Assembly (NCBI RefSeq): GCF_900497805.2 | Contig: NW_020954590.1 | Coordinates: forward strand, 88,066,916 to 88,130,915 | Reading direction: 5' to 3' | From: Vombatus ursinus | Lineage: Eukaryota; Chordata; Mammalia; Diprotodontia; Vombatidae | DNA: 64,000 nucleotides | Shown: piece by piece, positions 35,565 to 46,427 of the stretch | Layout: each line of letters starts with the position of its first letter | Numbering within the stretch: position 1 is the stretch's first letter | The notes under the pieces: generated by a model | What the model saw: only the letters and a program-made list of their open reading frames with translations | The model's database searches: none | Told to the model about the DNA's origin: nothing | Position numbers and translations under genes: made by a program

Positions 35565-35690
35565 ATTCTGGCTCTCTCATTACTTGGGTGACTCTGGGCA
35601 ATCCACTTGGGCCTGACTTTCCTCATCAATGAAGGGGTTGGATGAAAGGGCACCTGAGTTTCTTTCCAACTCTAGACCCAAGACTGTATG
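35565..35690 (+). repeat. MIR fragment
   Basis: Contains gggtgactctgggcaatcca, ctttcctcatcaatgaaggg and tctttccaactctagaccc. Confidence 0.6.
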
Positions 35691-35821
35691 ACCCACAGAA
35701 AATTATAAGTACTAAAATATATACTCAACTCTATGCCGTGGTCAGTTAAGGGAGAGAAAAAGAGTTAGGGAGAAAGGAGGAAAATCGTCATGGGAGAAGG
35801 CAGACAAGTCAGGGAGAAATT

Positions 35822-36991
35822 ATGAAACTCCCAGGAGGGAGGGCGACGAAAGCGTGGAAAGCGTTGATTGTATATGGAGCCAACATAGGTGTTCCTCAGG
35901 CTCCCGTCCTGGGCCCTCTTCTCCCTCTACAGCTGGAGCTCTCATTAGCTCCCATGGATTCAAATGCCATCTCTATGCAAGTGATTCCCAAATCTACCTT
36001 TCCTGCCCCAATCTCTCTGCTGACCTCCAGTCTTGCATCTCAGAAATCTCAAACTGGATGTCCAGCAGACAACTAAAAAGCAATTTGTCCAAAATGCAAC
36101 CCACCATCTTTCCCCTAACCCCTCCTGGCCTCCTTCAGTATTAATGTAGGGGTCAACACCCTCTTCCCGGTCTCTCAGGCTCACAATCTAGGAGTCACCC
36201 TGGACTTGTCACTCTCTCTCACCCTTCCTCTCCCCCATCCACTTTGTTGTCAAGGTCTGTCGATTTCAAGAATGCAGCATCCCTGGGATACATCCCCTTC
36301 TCTCCTCTGACGCTGCCACTGCCCTAGTACAGGACCTCATCACTTCATACTTGGATTATTACAGTAGCCTCCTGGTGGGTTTGCTTACCTCGTCTCTCCC
36401 CACTCCAAACCTCAATTCAGTCACTACAGAGATTTTGCTATAAAGTGCAAGTCTGAACATGTATCCCACCCCCATCACCAGTAAACTCCAGTGATTTCCT
36501 ATTGCCTCCAGGAGCAAATAGAAAATGCTTGGGTGTTCAAACCCTTCATGGCCCAGAGCCCCTCCTACCTTTCAAGTTTTATGCCTCACCCTCCAAGAAT
36601 ATTCTTCAGTCCAGTGATACTGGCCTCCAGACTGTTCCATGAACAAGGCTCCATTTCTTGGCTCTGGCCATTCTTTTTAGGAGTCCCCCATGTCTAGAAT
36701 TCTCTCCCTCCTCCACTCTGACTATTGACCTCCCAGGCTTCATTTAACTGAAATCTCACCTTCTACAGGAAACCTTCCTCACCCCTCTAAATTCCAGGGT
36801 CTTTTAATTATTTCCTGTTTATCCTGTATATAGCTTGCTTTGTATTTATTTGTATATTGTCTCTGCCACTAAATTGTAAACTCTGTGAGGGCTGAGAGGT
36901 CTCTTGCCTTTCTTTTTTGGTATTCCTTGGGCTTAGCAAGGTGCCTGGCACATTGTAGGCTAATATATGTTTATTGAATTGAATTGAATTT
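35822..36991 (+). repeat. L2 LINE with reverse-transcriptase C-terminal part and 3' UTR
   Basis: Reverse-transcriptase motif GVPQAPVLGPLL is readable at about 35,896-35,931. After a frame change it continues with SSHGFKCHLYASDSQIYLS at about 35,947-36,003, where the usual YADD is YASD, so the catalytic Asp is lost. Then come SNWMSSRQLKSNLSK and the 3' UTR ending ggtgcctggcacattgtagg and a (TGAAT)n tail. It is a dead, 5'-truncated copy. Confidence 0.9.
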
Positions 36992-37489
36992 AGAATCCAA
37001 GCCTGGCTATTTACTACCTGTATGACCTTGGGGAAATTCAGTTAACCTGTCCCCGATTATTATTTTATTAAAAACTCCATTTTTTTAAAAAAAGTGATTA
37101 TTATTTAAGGATACTATGAAGAAGAGAGGCCTGTGAAAGTGAATTAGTTATATACTATGTAAATGTGGGATTTTGAAAGACAAGCAATGTACCTACGGCC
37201 AGAGGAAGGCTATCCTGAATGTGTTGGTGGTGACTTCCTAAGAAGGTCAGGAGGGACCTTCTGGAAGGGAGGAGGGATTTTCTGGTCAGGACAAATAGAT
37301 GGGTAGAGTGGTGACCAGCTTAAAGGGATTTTTAGTGAAACTGCTCAGTTTAGAGAGGAAGCTATGTAAGTAAGACAAATCGTTTCTGAATGAAAGTGCT
37401 CTGAGAACAATCTGCCAGGAAAACCAAACCAAACCAAACCATAAGAATAGGGATATCAGAAAATCAAAAGAACCAAGCAAAGAGAAATG

Positions 37490-38440
37490 GATTGTAGCGT
37501 TGAAGAGGTTTATCTTTGCCCCTTTTCCTCAAAAGGAATTTGGCTCCTTTGTTTACAATTCCCAGAAAAACCTTAAAACTTTTAGATTGTCTCTTTGAAA
37601 TCTTATTCAAATGTGCTTTCCTTCCTGACGCCAAAAAGAACCTGGCTTCAGTTGTGTTTACCGGTCCCAGGAATACCTTAAAGTTTTAGAAACTGCCCTA
37701 TTTCCCTTTAAAAGCCCTTTGAAAGCAAACTCCCCCCCTTTCAGCTCCCTTCATTATCTATTCTCATTGTCTGTTCAAATCTCTCAGACATTCCAAACGG
37801 AACTCCCACCTGGGCCCTTTTTCTTTATCACCTCTGCCCTTCAACTGGCTTTGTCTTGTGGCTACACCCAATCTCCCTTCCGTTGTTTCACCTTCCTGTA
37901 GCCTTTGGTCATTTCTCACCCTTAATCCTAGCTAGGCGCCACAAGGTCCAGGACCCAGGAGTTCTGTTCACCCCAGCTTGCTAGCCACTCCCATCCAGAT
38001 CTCCTTAGACCCCTCCTCCCGTCACTCCAAACTGCTTGGCCACTCCTAGACCCCTCCCCCAGTCTTTCTGTACTTAAGACTCATCTTTGCCCCATTCTGA
38101 CGCTGAGCTTTCTTCATGCCCAAGAGGCTGAGACTGCTGCTGAGAACCTCTCAGCCCAGAGGCTGAGATTCTCAAGCCCTATTACAAGCGTCACCTGACC
38201 ACCTTAGCCCCAATTTAGACCACTGATGTTTGGGTTCCTTGGCAGTCTGGCCTATATGCTTTATCTTTAATAAAGTTTTTCTCTGGCTGGAAGAAGATCT
38301 GAGTTGAATTCATTCAGGCAGATCCATGCCGTGATTTGGAGTTCAGCACCCCAAAACCTCCCGCTATCTTGGGGTGCCTCTGTGCATCTAGGAGCACCCC
38401 AAAACCCCCCTCCTCTTCAGTGTGGTTGGATTTACACAGA
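37490..38440 (+). mobile_element. Solo LTR fossil, class I (ERV1)-like
   Basis: About 0.9 kb of pyrimidine-rich sequence with LTR-like layout. There is a promoter-like segment near gtacttaagactcatc (about 38,070) and a polyadenylation signal AATAAA near 38,268. It ends at about 38,440 in ttacaca. No gag, pol or env sequence adjoins it. The exact ends and the target duplication could not be fixed by eye. The family assignment is tentative. Confidence 0.5.
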
Positions 38441-38487
38441 CCTTACTTTGATGATAAAGTACATGTACCACACCCTTCCCTTAGCAT

Positions 38488-39142
38488 TTAAGAAGGGTAG
38501 CTAGGTGTTAAAGTGAATAGAGTGCTGGGCCTGGAGTCAGGAAGACTCATCTTCCAACTGTGTGACCCAGGGCAAGTCACTTAAACCCTGCTTGCCTCAG
38601 TTTCTCATCTATAAAATGGGCTAGAGAAGGAAATGACAAATCACTTCAGTATCTTTGCCTAGTGTTAAAAATTATTTCTGTCGGTAATCTGTGTCATGGA
38701 GACTCAGAGCTTCACCCCGCCCCCCAGCCTTCTGCTTCAAAGTTCTTCAGGACATCACTGATAATGAGATTGCATCGAATCTTCTTATCCTGGTCAAACT
38801 CAACCCAAACCTGAACTGATTTTATCCTATTCAGGCTTGGGTGGAGACAGATACTACTGCCCAGATAGACGGAGGCAGGGAGTGGTCTGGAATGATGGCA
38901 GATTGATATGAGCCCCAATATCCCAAGCCGAGCCAGTTCTGAACTGGCCCCCTTTGAGGGGGAGGCCAGTTTTGGACTGAACTCCCATGCAATGCTTGTC
39001 AAGCCAGCTTGAGAGAAATTAAACCATGGACACATGTACCCCAATATCCTTTGTCTCTTTGGGTTCAGGGCTTACACTGGAAAACCCCAAATGGGGTCAC
39101 AAAGAGTAGGACACAATTGAAACCATTCAACAACATCGCTAT
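38488..39142 (+). repeat. SINE with RTE-type tail, split by a solo LTR
   Basis: The left part is 38,488-38,662 (gtagctaggtgttaaagtga...cttcagtatctttgcctag). The right part is 39,077-39,142 (ctggaaaaccccaaatgggg...gagtaggacacaattgaa). The two halves abut exactly in the family consensus. Confidence 0.85.
38663..39076. mobile_element. Solo LTR fossil inserted in a SINE
   Basis: A 414-bp block starting TGTTAA and ending TTACA, the usual LTR terminal form. It is flanked by ctag and ctgg, a probable 4-bp target duplication. A hairpin (aactggccccct and a near-perfect inverse) sits at about 38,942-38,970. It has no internal region. It is younger than the SINE it splits. Confidence 0.65.
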
Positions 39143-39805
39143 GGTGACTGGAGCAGAAGATGTATACCGGGGAACAGTGGAAAGTAAGGTTGGATAGGAA
39201 TTGGGGGTGAGGAGGGTCAATGCCCAACCATGTTTTTACTAAAAGGAATCTTTTGAGTTTAGACCCCTAAACCTATTTATTCCCTTGTTGCTCTTCAACT
39301 GATTGACTAAAGGTTGACCTGAAGCCAGTAAAGAAAGTTTATGGCCTGCTACTCTCCATAGTGCTGAGTGGGGCCACCTGCACTCTTCCTCTGGCCAGCT
39401 ATTTCAAGAGTTGGCTGCCCAACGCCAGGATTGGGGAGGGCATGTGGGGGGAGGGGAGACTTCCATTTACTGAGTTTAGAGGCTGGCCATTTTGGAGGGA
39501 ATCACAGTCTTTGGCAGTTACTGCTGCTGCTATAGATAGCTTTTATTGGATACCTTTCAGAATGGATGATAAATGCACAGACCACTAGTTAAGGACAGCT
39601 TACTGTAGCCCTCAGTTGGCCTCCTTTGACTCTTTACCGCTTTTCCTCTTTCCCTCCCCACCCCCAAAAGATGTTATTTTTCTGAAAATTTTCCTAGTAT
39701 AAGTGGTTGTCAAGATTGGGACAAATGTCAGCAACTGGGGGCCTGGAATGGAGGGAGATCTTTAAGGGAATAATTTGAGGGAAGTAATGTCTGTCTATCA
39801 ATCGA

Positions 39806-39807
<2 letters not shown>

Positions 39808-39841
<34 letters not shown>
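39808..39841 (+). repeat. (TG)n microsatellite
   Basis: An uninterrupted tg run of about 16 units. Confidence 0.95.
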
Positions 39842-39929
39842 CAGAAGTGTCTGCTTCAGAGACCTATGATTTCACAACTGTGGTTCAATCCATGAAGACA
39901 AGTAGCAACGTGCTCTTCTCCTCTCCCCT

Positions 39930-40870
39930 CCATATACTTGAGAAGATGGCCTTCATTATATTATGTTTCTCCTCAAACTCACCTCTTTTCCAAACTTTTT
40001 GCCGAGGGCACAATCATCTTTCTAATCACCTAGATTTGCAATTTTTAACTCCTCACCCTCACTTAATATTTCACATGCACAATCAGTTGCCAGATTTTGA
40101 TATTTTTACCCCTACAGCATCTATTCATCCCTTCCTCTCTACTGGAATAGCTACTGTTTTCCTTCAGGTCCTAATCTCACCTGGTTTACTACAATAGCCT
40201 CCTAATTGGTATCCCTGCCTCAAATCTCTCCCAGCTTTCAATCTATTCTCTCTAAAACTGCCACCTAAGTGATATCATTACACTGCAGATCATTGGTAGC
40301 CCCCATTCAGGAACCTTCAGTGTGTTATCTTGTTGCCTCTAGTATCACATATTATTTCATTTTACCTTATCTTTTAAACATTTATAGTTAAAAATCAAAT
40401 TCAGATTTTAGTACATAAATTTATCAAAGTTTTCATTTTAAATGTATAATTTTAAAATGCTATTGTGTCACAATATACATAACTGTTAGCGCAGTAACAC
40501 AAGTATATAATTTACATATAAGTAAAATGCATATATTGGAGATACAGACTCATTTTTTCCCCTGACAGCCTGGAAATTTTGCTCCGCATTCATATTTTCT
40601 GGCTTCCCAGGCTTCCTACAAGTCCCAGCTAAAATCCCACCTTCTGCAAAAACCTTTTCTAGACCTCTTTAAGACTAGTGCATTTCTTGGATTTAGTATC
40701 CCCAGTTCATTCTGTAAATATCTTAATCGCACATAGTTGTTTGCATACTGTCTCCTCCATTATACGGAAAGCTCCTTAAAAGCAAGGACTGTCTTTTGCC
40801 TTTCTTTTGTTGTATACCTAGGGCTTAGCACAGTGCCTGGCACGTAGTAGGTGCTTAATAAATGATTGGG
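39930..40870 (+). repeat. L2 LINE 3' part, interrupted
   Basis: Degraded L2: ctggtttactacaatagcct (about 40,180), then ccattcaggaaccttcagtg. After an A/T-rich interruption (about 40,360-40,555) the 3' UTR follows: gttgtttgcatactgtctcc, gtgcctggcacgtagtagg and cttaataaatgattg. Confidence 0.75.
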
Positions 40871-41120
40871 GCAGCTAGATGGCACAGTGAATAGAGTGTT
40901 GGGCCTGGAGTCAGGAAGACTCATCTTCCTGAGCTCAAATCTGGCCTCAGACACTTACTAGCTGTGTAACCCTGGGCAAGTCACTTAACCCTCTTTGCTT
41001 CAGTTTCCCCATCTATAAAATGAACTGGTGAAGGAAATAGCAGACCGCTCCAATATACTGCCAAAAAAATCCCAAGTGGGATCACAAAGAGTCAGATATG
41101 ACTGAAGAATAAATGAAGAA
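40868..41120 (+). repeat. SINE with RTE-type tail, complete
   Basis: Contains gggcagctagatggcacagt, ctggagtcaggaagactcat, tgtgtaaccctgggcaagtc, aaggaaatagcagaccgctc and agagtcagatatgactgaag. It follows the L2 tail directly. Confidence 0.85.
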
Positions 41121-41154
41121 ACATAAAAATGTGATGACTTGTAATAAAAAATGT

Positions 41155-41320
41155 TTGGAGGTGGTGCGGTGGATAGAGTTCTGCCTTTGGAGTCAGAAGG
41201 ACCTGAGTTAAAATTTGGCCTCAGGCACTTGACACTTACTAGCTGTGTGACCTTGGGCAAGTCATTTAATCCTGATTTCATCACCGAAAAGCAAAAAAAA
41301 AGAAAAGCAAAAAAAAAAAG
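41155..41320 (+). repeat. WSINE1-like SINE
   Basis: Contains ggtggtgcggtggatagagt, cctttggagtcagaaggacc, cttactagctgtgtgacctt and gcaagtcatttaatcctg, then an A-rich tail (gcaaaaaaaaag). Confidence 0.75.
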
Positions 41321-41419
41321 TTTGGAGTCCATTGAATGTTTAAGTTCTTCTCCATCCCTATCATTCTATGAAATATTATTTTAGAGAGTGAGAGTGAATA
41401 ACTCAGTCTGGTGTTTTAC

Positions 41420-41560
41420 AGGATCGTAGATTTAGATCTGGAAGAAGAACCTTTAAGATCATCTGGTCTGACCCTTTCATTTTACAGATGAGGAAACTAA
41501 GGTACACAAAGTTGAATAATTTGCCCGAGGTAGCCAGTGTGAAGGGGCCTCCTTTGTACT
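41420..41560 (+). repeat. THER/MIR-type fragment
   Basis: Contains aggatcgtagatttagatct, tcattttacagatgaggaaa and aataatttgcccgaggtag. Confidence 0.65.
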
Positions 41561-41849
41561 CTGTACAAGAGGGGACCCAGCATGCATGCTGCTTTCTCTT
41601 GTAATAAATATGTTATTACTAAAGTCTTTTGGAGTTGTGATTCTTGGTTAATACCAAGAGCTAAGCCCAGATTCAACCCCCAGGCTTCTGGCTCTCGAGT
41701 CAGTGTATTTGCAGCAAACAACTTCCCCTTCTGCCTCTCTCCATGTTACCAGGATGTGCAACAAAGAAGACTTCAATATTTCAAAGATATGGAGTTTCAT
41801 CTATGTGGATGTTCCCTCCACCAACAAGGGTTGCAACCAAGTCATCTAA

Positions 41850-42530
41850 ATTGATTTATGTATTTTTAGTTTTCAGCATTCACTTCCAAAAGATTTTGAG
41901 TTTCAAATTTTCTCCCCCTCCCACTTCTAACCGCCGCCCCTTCCCCCCCCACGGCATGGCATGCAATCTAATATAGGCTCTACATATACATTCATGTTAA
42001 GCATATTTTCCCATTAGTCATGATGTAAAGAACAATTAGAACTAATGGGAGGAACCACAAGAATGAAGCAATAAAACAAAGCACCAAAGGGAAAGGAGAG
42101 CAAATAGTGTGCTTCCATCTGCATTCAGATTCCATATTTCTTTCTCAGGGTGTGGATAGAAATTTCCATCATGAATTTTTTGGAGTTGTCTTAGATTCTT
42201 GCATCACTTCGAAGAGTCAAGTCTATCAAAGTTAGTAGTCCCATAATGTGGCTGTTACTTGTGTACAACGTTCTCCTGGCTCTGCTCATTTCACTCTGCA
42301 TCAGTTCATGTAAGTCCAGGTTTTTCTGAAGTCTGCCTACTCATCATTTCTTATAGCACCATAGTATTCCATTACATTCATATATCACAACTTGTTTGGC
42401 CATTCCTCAACTGATGGGCATCCCCTCAATTTCCAGTTCTTTGCCACCACAAAAAGAGCTGCTATAAAAATTTTTGTACATGTGAATCCTTTTCCCCTTT
42501 TTGTGATCTCTTTGGGATACAGACCTAGAA
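41850..42530 (-). repeat. L1 LINE 3' end, antisense
   Basis: The + strand reads ccaaaagattttgagtttca, catggcatgcaatctaatat, cagcatttc-type blocks, ctctgcatcagttcatgtaa, acttgtttggccattcctca, and gatctctttgggatacagac. The 3' UTR type matches the inner element at 49,581 and differs from the one at 15,840. Confidence 0.85.
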
Positions 42531-42599
42531 GAACCAACTCCTCTATAACTTAGCAGAAAGTCTTGGAGAGTGGCTGTGGACAAAAACATCACCCTTTGG

Positions 42600-42905
42600 T
42601 CAACCTGATGATGATAGCTGATATTTATACTGTATAGTAACTTTAAATTTGGCAATGTGCTTTAGGTACAGGGTGTCCCAAAAGTCTTAGTGCACTTCTA
42701 AGCTACTAAAGTTCATTCTTGGCCCATAATAAACCTACAGTTATTATTATCCCCATTTTACAGATAAGGAAACTGAGGCCCTAGATTCTAAGTGACTTGC
42801 CTGGGGTCACATAGATTGTAAATGTCTGAAGCAGCATTTGAATTCAAGTGTATACTGACTTCTACTTCTATACTCTGTATACTATGTCTCTCTGCCTAAA
42901 TAAAC
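42600..42905 (+). repeat. MIR-type SINE with mariner-like insertion
   Basis: Contains gctgatatttatactgtata, then an insertion (42,667 to about 42,730) starting TA-cagggtgtcccaaaagtc. It resumes with ttattattatccccatttta and cttgcctggggtcacataga. Confidence 0.6.
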
Positions 42906-42984
42906 AAACTTATTCAAATATCTTTAAATTCTTAAAGATCTACAATTCTGTTTTTGGCATATGACAACCTCCACTCTACTTTAG

Positions 42985-43200
42985 GAGATAACTTCTTGGG
43001 TCGCTGTGGCTGAAAAAGTCATTAAGGTGGTCAGCCTTCTGGAGACATGCCTTGCTGCATTTTGCTGGGTTGGTTCTCAGACATGTAGTCAATCTATTAC
43101 CAGTCCCAGACTTGGAAGTCTTTCTAGCTTGTGATCCATTCATATGGCCTTCAAGAACCTAAGCTCACTTACTTCCACAATATGGTCGACACCAGAACAA
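42985..43200 (+). repeat. Unclassified repeat, copy C1 (paired with 54,735-54,990)
   Basis: Shares block order with 54,735-54,990: a gggt.gct.tggc..aaaa start, agccttctgga (paired with accttctggtg), and a following aga..tg....tggttctcaga stretch. The divergence is high. Confidence 0.45.
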
Positions 43201-43689
43201 GACCCCAATGCAAGGGGTTAAGCGAAGGTTGTCTTCAGCTCCTGATGTTATATGTGAAAAAGAATAAGTGGGGGAACCCCAACAATATGAATAGTTGTAT
43301 CTGGGCTTTATAGATTTTTCTTTTTTTTTTTCCAGCTCCGAAATAGAATTTGACTTAGTCTATTTCAACTCAGATTTCGGTTTAAAGTTAAGAAGGCTCT
43401 AGCCATTTCAGAATATGGCTTTTCTTGGGTCAGCTGTTGTTTATTTTTGGCACATGGATCAGCCCAAGAAATATTTAAAGTAATGTATAAATTGTAACTT
43501 TCCCAGGGTTTCTTTAGAGCTCTTTCTTCTGAGCTGAACATTATTAACAATAAATTTGTAGATAGAGCAATTTTCAAATGAAAGAAAGCCTTCAGCTAGA
43601 GTTTTGCAAACTGTTTAATGAAAGAAATGCCACGATGTAGCTCCTGGATTTATTAAGGATGGGATTTTTTTTTTCCTTTTTTCTTCTAC

Positions 43690-44115
43690 TGTTTGGTTTT
43701 TGGAGCCTTGGGCTTGGAGTCAAGAAGGACCTGAATTCAAATCCTGCCAAAGACACTTGAGCCTTAAACCTCCAAAGTGGCATCCGGAAATTTCTATCAT
43801 TCTTCTCAACTCCTATGCTGAAGCAAAATAATGGTCTAGTTATTTGAACAATTCTTTTAATTACCCAACTAAGGCAGTTAATTAGCCATTATGTTTGATA
43901 TGCAGTGCCAAAGACAGCACATTAGATACCTTCTATAAAAGATATAGCCTTCATCTTCACTTACTAGTTATGTGATCCTGGGCAAGTCATTTAATTGCTC
44001 TGTGCCTCAGTGTCCTCATCTGTAAAACTTATGTAGGGGGAGGGGGTAGAGTTAAACTTTATGACCTCTAAGGGCCCTTGCAGCTCTAAATCTAGGCTTC
44101 TATGGTCCTTTTTCA
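43690..44115 (+). repeat. MIR fragments
   Basis: One MIR head is at 43,705-43,760 (ttggagtcaagaaggacctg). A second copy at 43,955-44,110 reads ttatgtgatcctgggcaagt, cagtgtcctcatctgtaaaa and gcccttgcagctctaaatct. Confidence 0.65.
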
Positions 44116-44189
44116 CTTAAAGGAAGTATCAGGGTTGTGAGAATGATAGCCTTAAGAAGGGTAAGCTCACATCCCTTGTAATACCTACC

Positions 44190-44262
44190 ATTGTTCCTGG
44201 TACATAGTAGGTGCTTAATATTGAACAAATAATGAATGACTGAATGTTTTCAATCAGAACTC

Positions 44263-44310
<48 letters not shown>

Positions 44311-44520
44311 GTGTGTGTATATTTGTTGTTTGTTAAATTCTCTTTATATGTGCTGTGTTCCCTCAGTAGAATATAAGCTCCTTGAGGATAAATTGTCTTG
44401 TTCATCTTCTGTCAGCTGCAATACCAAGTATAGTGCCTGGCACAGAATAGGCTTTTGATAAATGCTTGTTGAACCAATGGATGGATGGATGGATAGATGG
44501 ATAGATGGATAGATGGCTTC
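44190..44520 (+). repeat. L2 tails with (TA)n and (GGAT)n microsatellites
   Basis: An L2 end (ggtacatagtaggtgcttaa) is followed by (TA)n at 44,264-44,302. A second L2 end follows (aatataagctccttgaggat, agtgcctggcacagaatagg), then (GATG/GATA)n at about 44,476-44,516. Confidence 0.75.
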
Positions 44521-45974
44521 ACTACATGTAGTGTGTTGTTAATTTGAGTTATTTTGCACTGGTTGCCAGCTTTTGGAAAATAAAGACAACATCTTTTCTG
44601 GAGGGTGTCTAACATGCCATCTTTGGCATTGCACACTAAATAGAATGAATGTGGCTCGTTAACTGCCTTAGTCGGATTATTAAAAGAATTGTCCCAAAAA
44701 CTAGACCATTACTTTGCTACAGTATAGTTGCTGAAAACAACAACAGAAATTTCCAGAGGTCACTTCTTATAGTTAATATGTTAGTAGAATTTAACTTCAG
44801 TGCTAGTATCCTAAAATCAACAAATAGGGATAAAGAAAAGACCATTGGCCATCCTGGGTTATCAGTTATTAAGTGAATGCAGGCTTATTTTAGTAAACGC
44901 ACCTCCTGATAAGTTCCTATGGCTCATTTTATTTTTAGAACCTAGAAGAAAGGCAGTGATAAACTGGTCACTGTTATCCACAGACACAAACATTTTTTTT
45001 CTTTTCCTTTCATGGGTGGTTCTGAGTTTGAAGTTTTAGCTGAAATATTTACTGGTTATACAATTGTTTTGCAAATGCTAGCAAATACCAGCACAGATGG
45101 TTTTGACCTGAGAGTAGACATCGCATGTCAGAAGTAATCTGGGAAACAGTCATTTTAAAAATAACCCTGAAAGAAGTGTCTAGTTCAAAGGGTTGTATGT
45201 GTCTCAAAAACAGCTATCAACACAGGGAGGGCTGGGAGCTGAGATATATTTGGGTTACATTCAATTTAGGAGAACTGTACTCCCATTATTACTGACCAAT
45301 AACATCGAAACCTCTTGCCAGCTGTACAGCAAGGAGAAAATAACCTTCTCCTTAGCTTACATGCATGCCAGTTGGAAACTTACCACCAACCTCAAACCCC
45401 ATGACAACAAGTTCCAAGGGACTGTCCAGGACCTGGTTTGGGTTTTTTTTGTTTTTGTTTTTGTTTTTATTGCTGTTTTGTCATCTTGAATATTTTTTAA
45501 ATAAGTGACCCATTAACTAGGGCTTGGAGATTTTTTACTTTATAGAGATTTTTTCAGGTTGCCATCTGCTCTTAGAGTTTGTAATCACTTGAAAGCCAAG
45601 GACGGTAACAAGTGTAAGTATCTATAATAAAGCAGACCCTCTTAGATGACCAAAGTTATGGCACTAGACTGATTCTTTTCTTTTTTTCTTGTTAAAGAGA
45701 TTCTCTTCCCTCAGAAGAAAGCATTATTATGTGCGGTTTGATGACTCCCCTACTACACTTTGGAAAGAGGGACATACTAAACAGTGTTTGTTGTGCCCTG
45801 GGCTACTCCAGGAAGGTCAGCTATTCAGTTATTCAGTAAGTAGTTACTGACCACTCACTCCATTACTAGGCAGTGGCTCACACTTGCTTTTGTTGGGGAC
45901 AACTGTCAGCTTCTCTTTCCCTTCTCTATGAGTCTGTCACTCTTCTTCCCACCTCCTCCCTTCTTCAGCAGGCC

Positions 45975-46082
45975 AGGAATGTTGGTCTCTGTGATCCATC
46001 ACCTGTCTGAATCCATCCCCCGTCACTGGCATATATGGACAAGCCGGCCTGACACCATGTGATGAGGGACTGCTAAAAACAG
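45975..46082 (+). promoter_or_regulatory. Possible muscle regulatory cluster upstream of TRIM55
   Basis: Four motif types of striated-muscle promoters occur within about 110 bp, ending 178 bp before the ATG. They are an MCAT core in reverse (AGGAATG, 45,975), E boxes CACCTG (46,000) and CATGTG (46,056), a CArG-like GCATATATGG (46,029, one mismatch) and a MEF2-like CTAAAAACAG (46,073, one mismatch). Motif matching by eye is weak evidence. The muscle expression of the family makes it plausible. No TATA box was placed. Confidence 0.35.
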
Positions 46083-46259
46083 CCTCAGCCCCCACTCTGA
46101 ACCAGCCTTGAAACAATGTCCTCTAGCCAAAGAAACCTAAAGGACACTTGAGTGCACAATCCTTGGAATTCTTTCAAGGAAACCAGCCCTTAGATTTACC
46201 CCTCCATCCATCTGGATCACCCTTTCACTGACACCACACGCTTCAGGGCCGGTGAGGAG

Positions 46260-46427
46260 ATGAGTACATCTCTAAATTACAAGTCTTTTTCCAAGGAACA
46301 GCAGACGATGGACACCCTGGAGAAGCAGCTTATCTGTCCCATCTGTTTGGAGATGTTCACAAAACCTGTGGTGATTCTTCCATGTCAGCACAACCTGTGT
46401 AGAAAGTGCGCCAGTGACATTTTCCAG
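46260..46427 (+). CDS. TRIM55: TRIM55 (MuRF2) coding exon 1: start and RING finger
   Basis: The ATG at 46,260 opens [18 protein letters not shown], followed by the RING finger. The C3HC4 ligands are C26, C29, C42, H44, C47 and C50 here, with the last pair in the next exon. The exon is 56 codons and ends ASDIFQ|gtaggt in phase 0. The start is set by near-identity to the human N-terminus as I recall it. In the family, TRIM55 is a sarcomere-associated E3 ubiquitin ligase of striated muscle. It binds microtubules and titin and acts with TRIM63 and TRIM54. The protein-coding gene extends past the right edge of the window. Confidence 0.97.

Larger units (their letters stand above)
34879..46259. other. 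Intergenic region between the tRNA cluster and TRIM55
   Basis: Mostly repeats, listed separately. A MIR-headed old repeat lies at about 34,985-35,130 (aacatttattaagcgcctgc, gctggggatacaaagaggca) and an L2 end at about 35,365-35,420. Nothing assignable is seen in 35,130-35,360, 37,065-37,485, 39,145-39,780, 43,200-43,690, 44,520-45,960 and most of 41,560-41,850. No gene is recognised. Confidence 0.75.

Noticed and set aside
39775-40197. A 140-codon frame starting with repeated Val-Cys
   Set aside because: Begins in the (TG)n microsatellite and continues through degraded L2.
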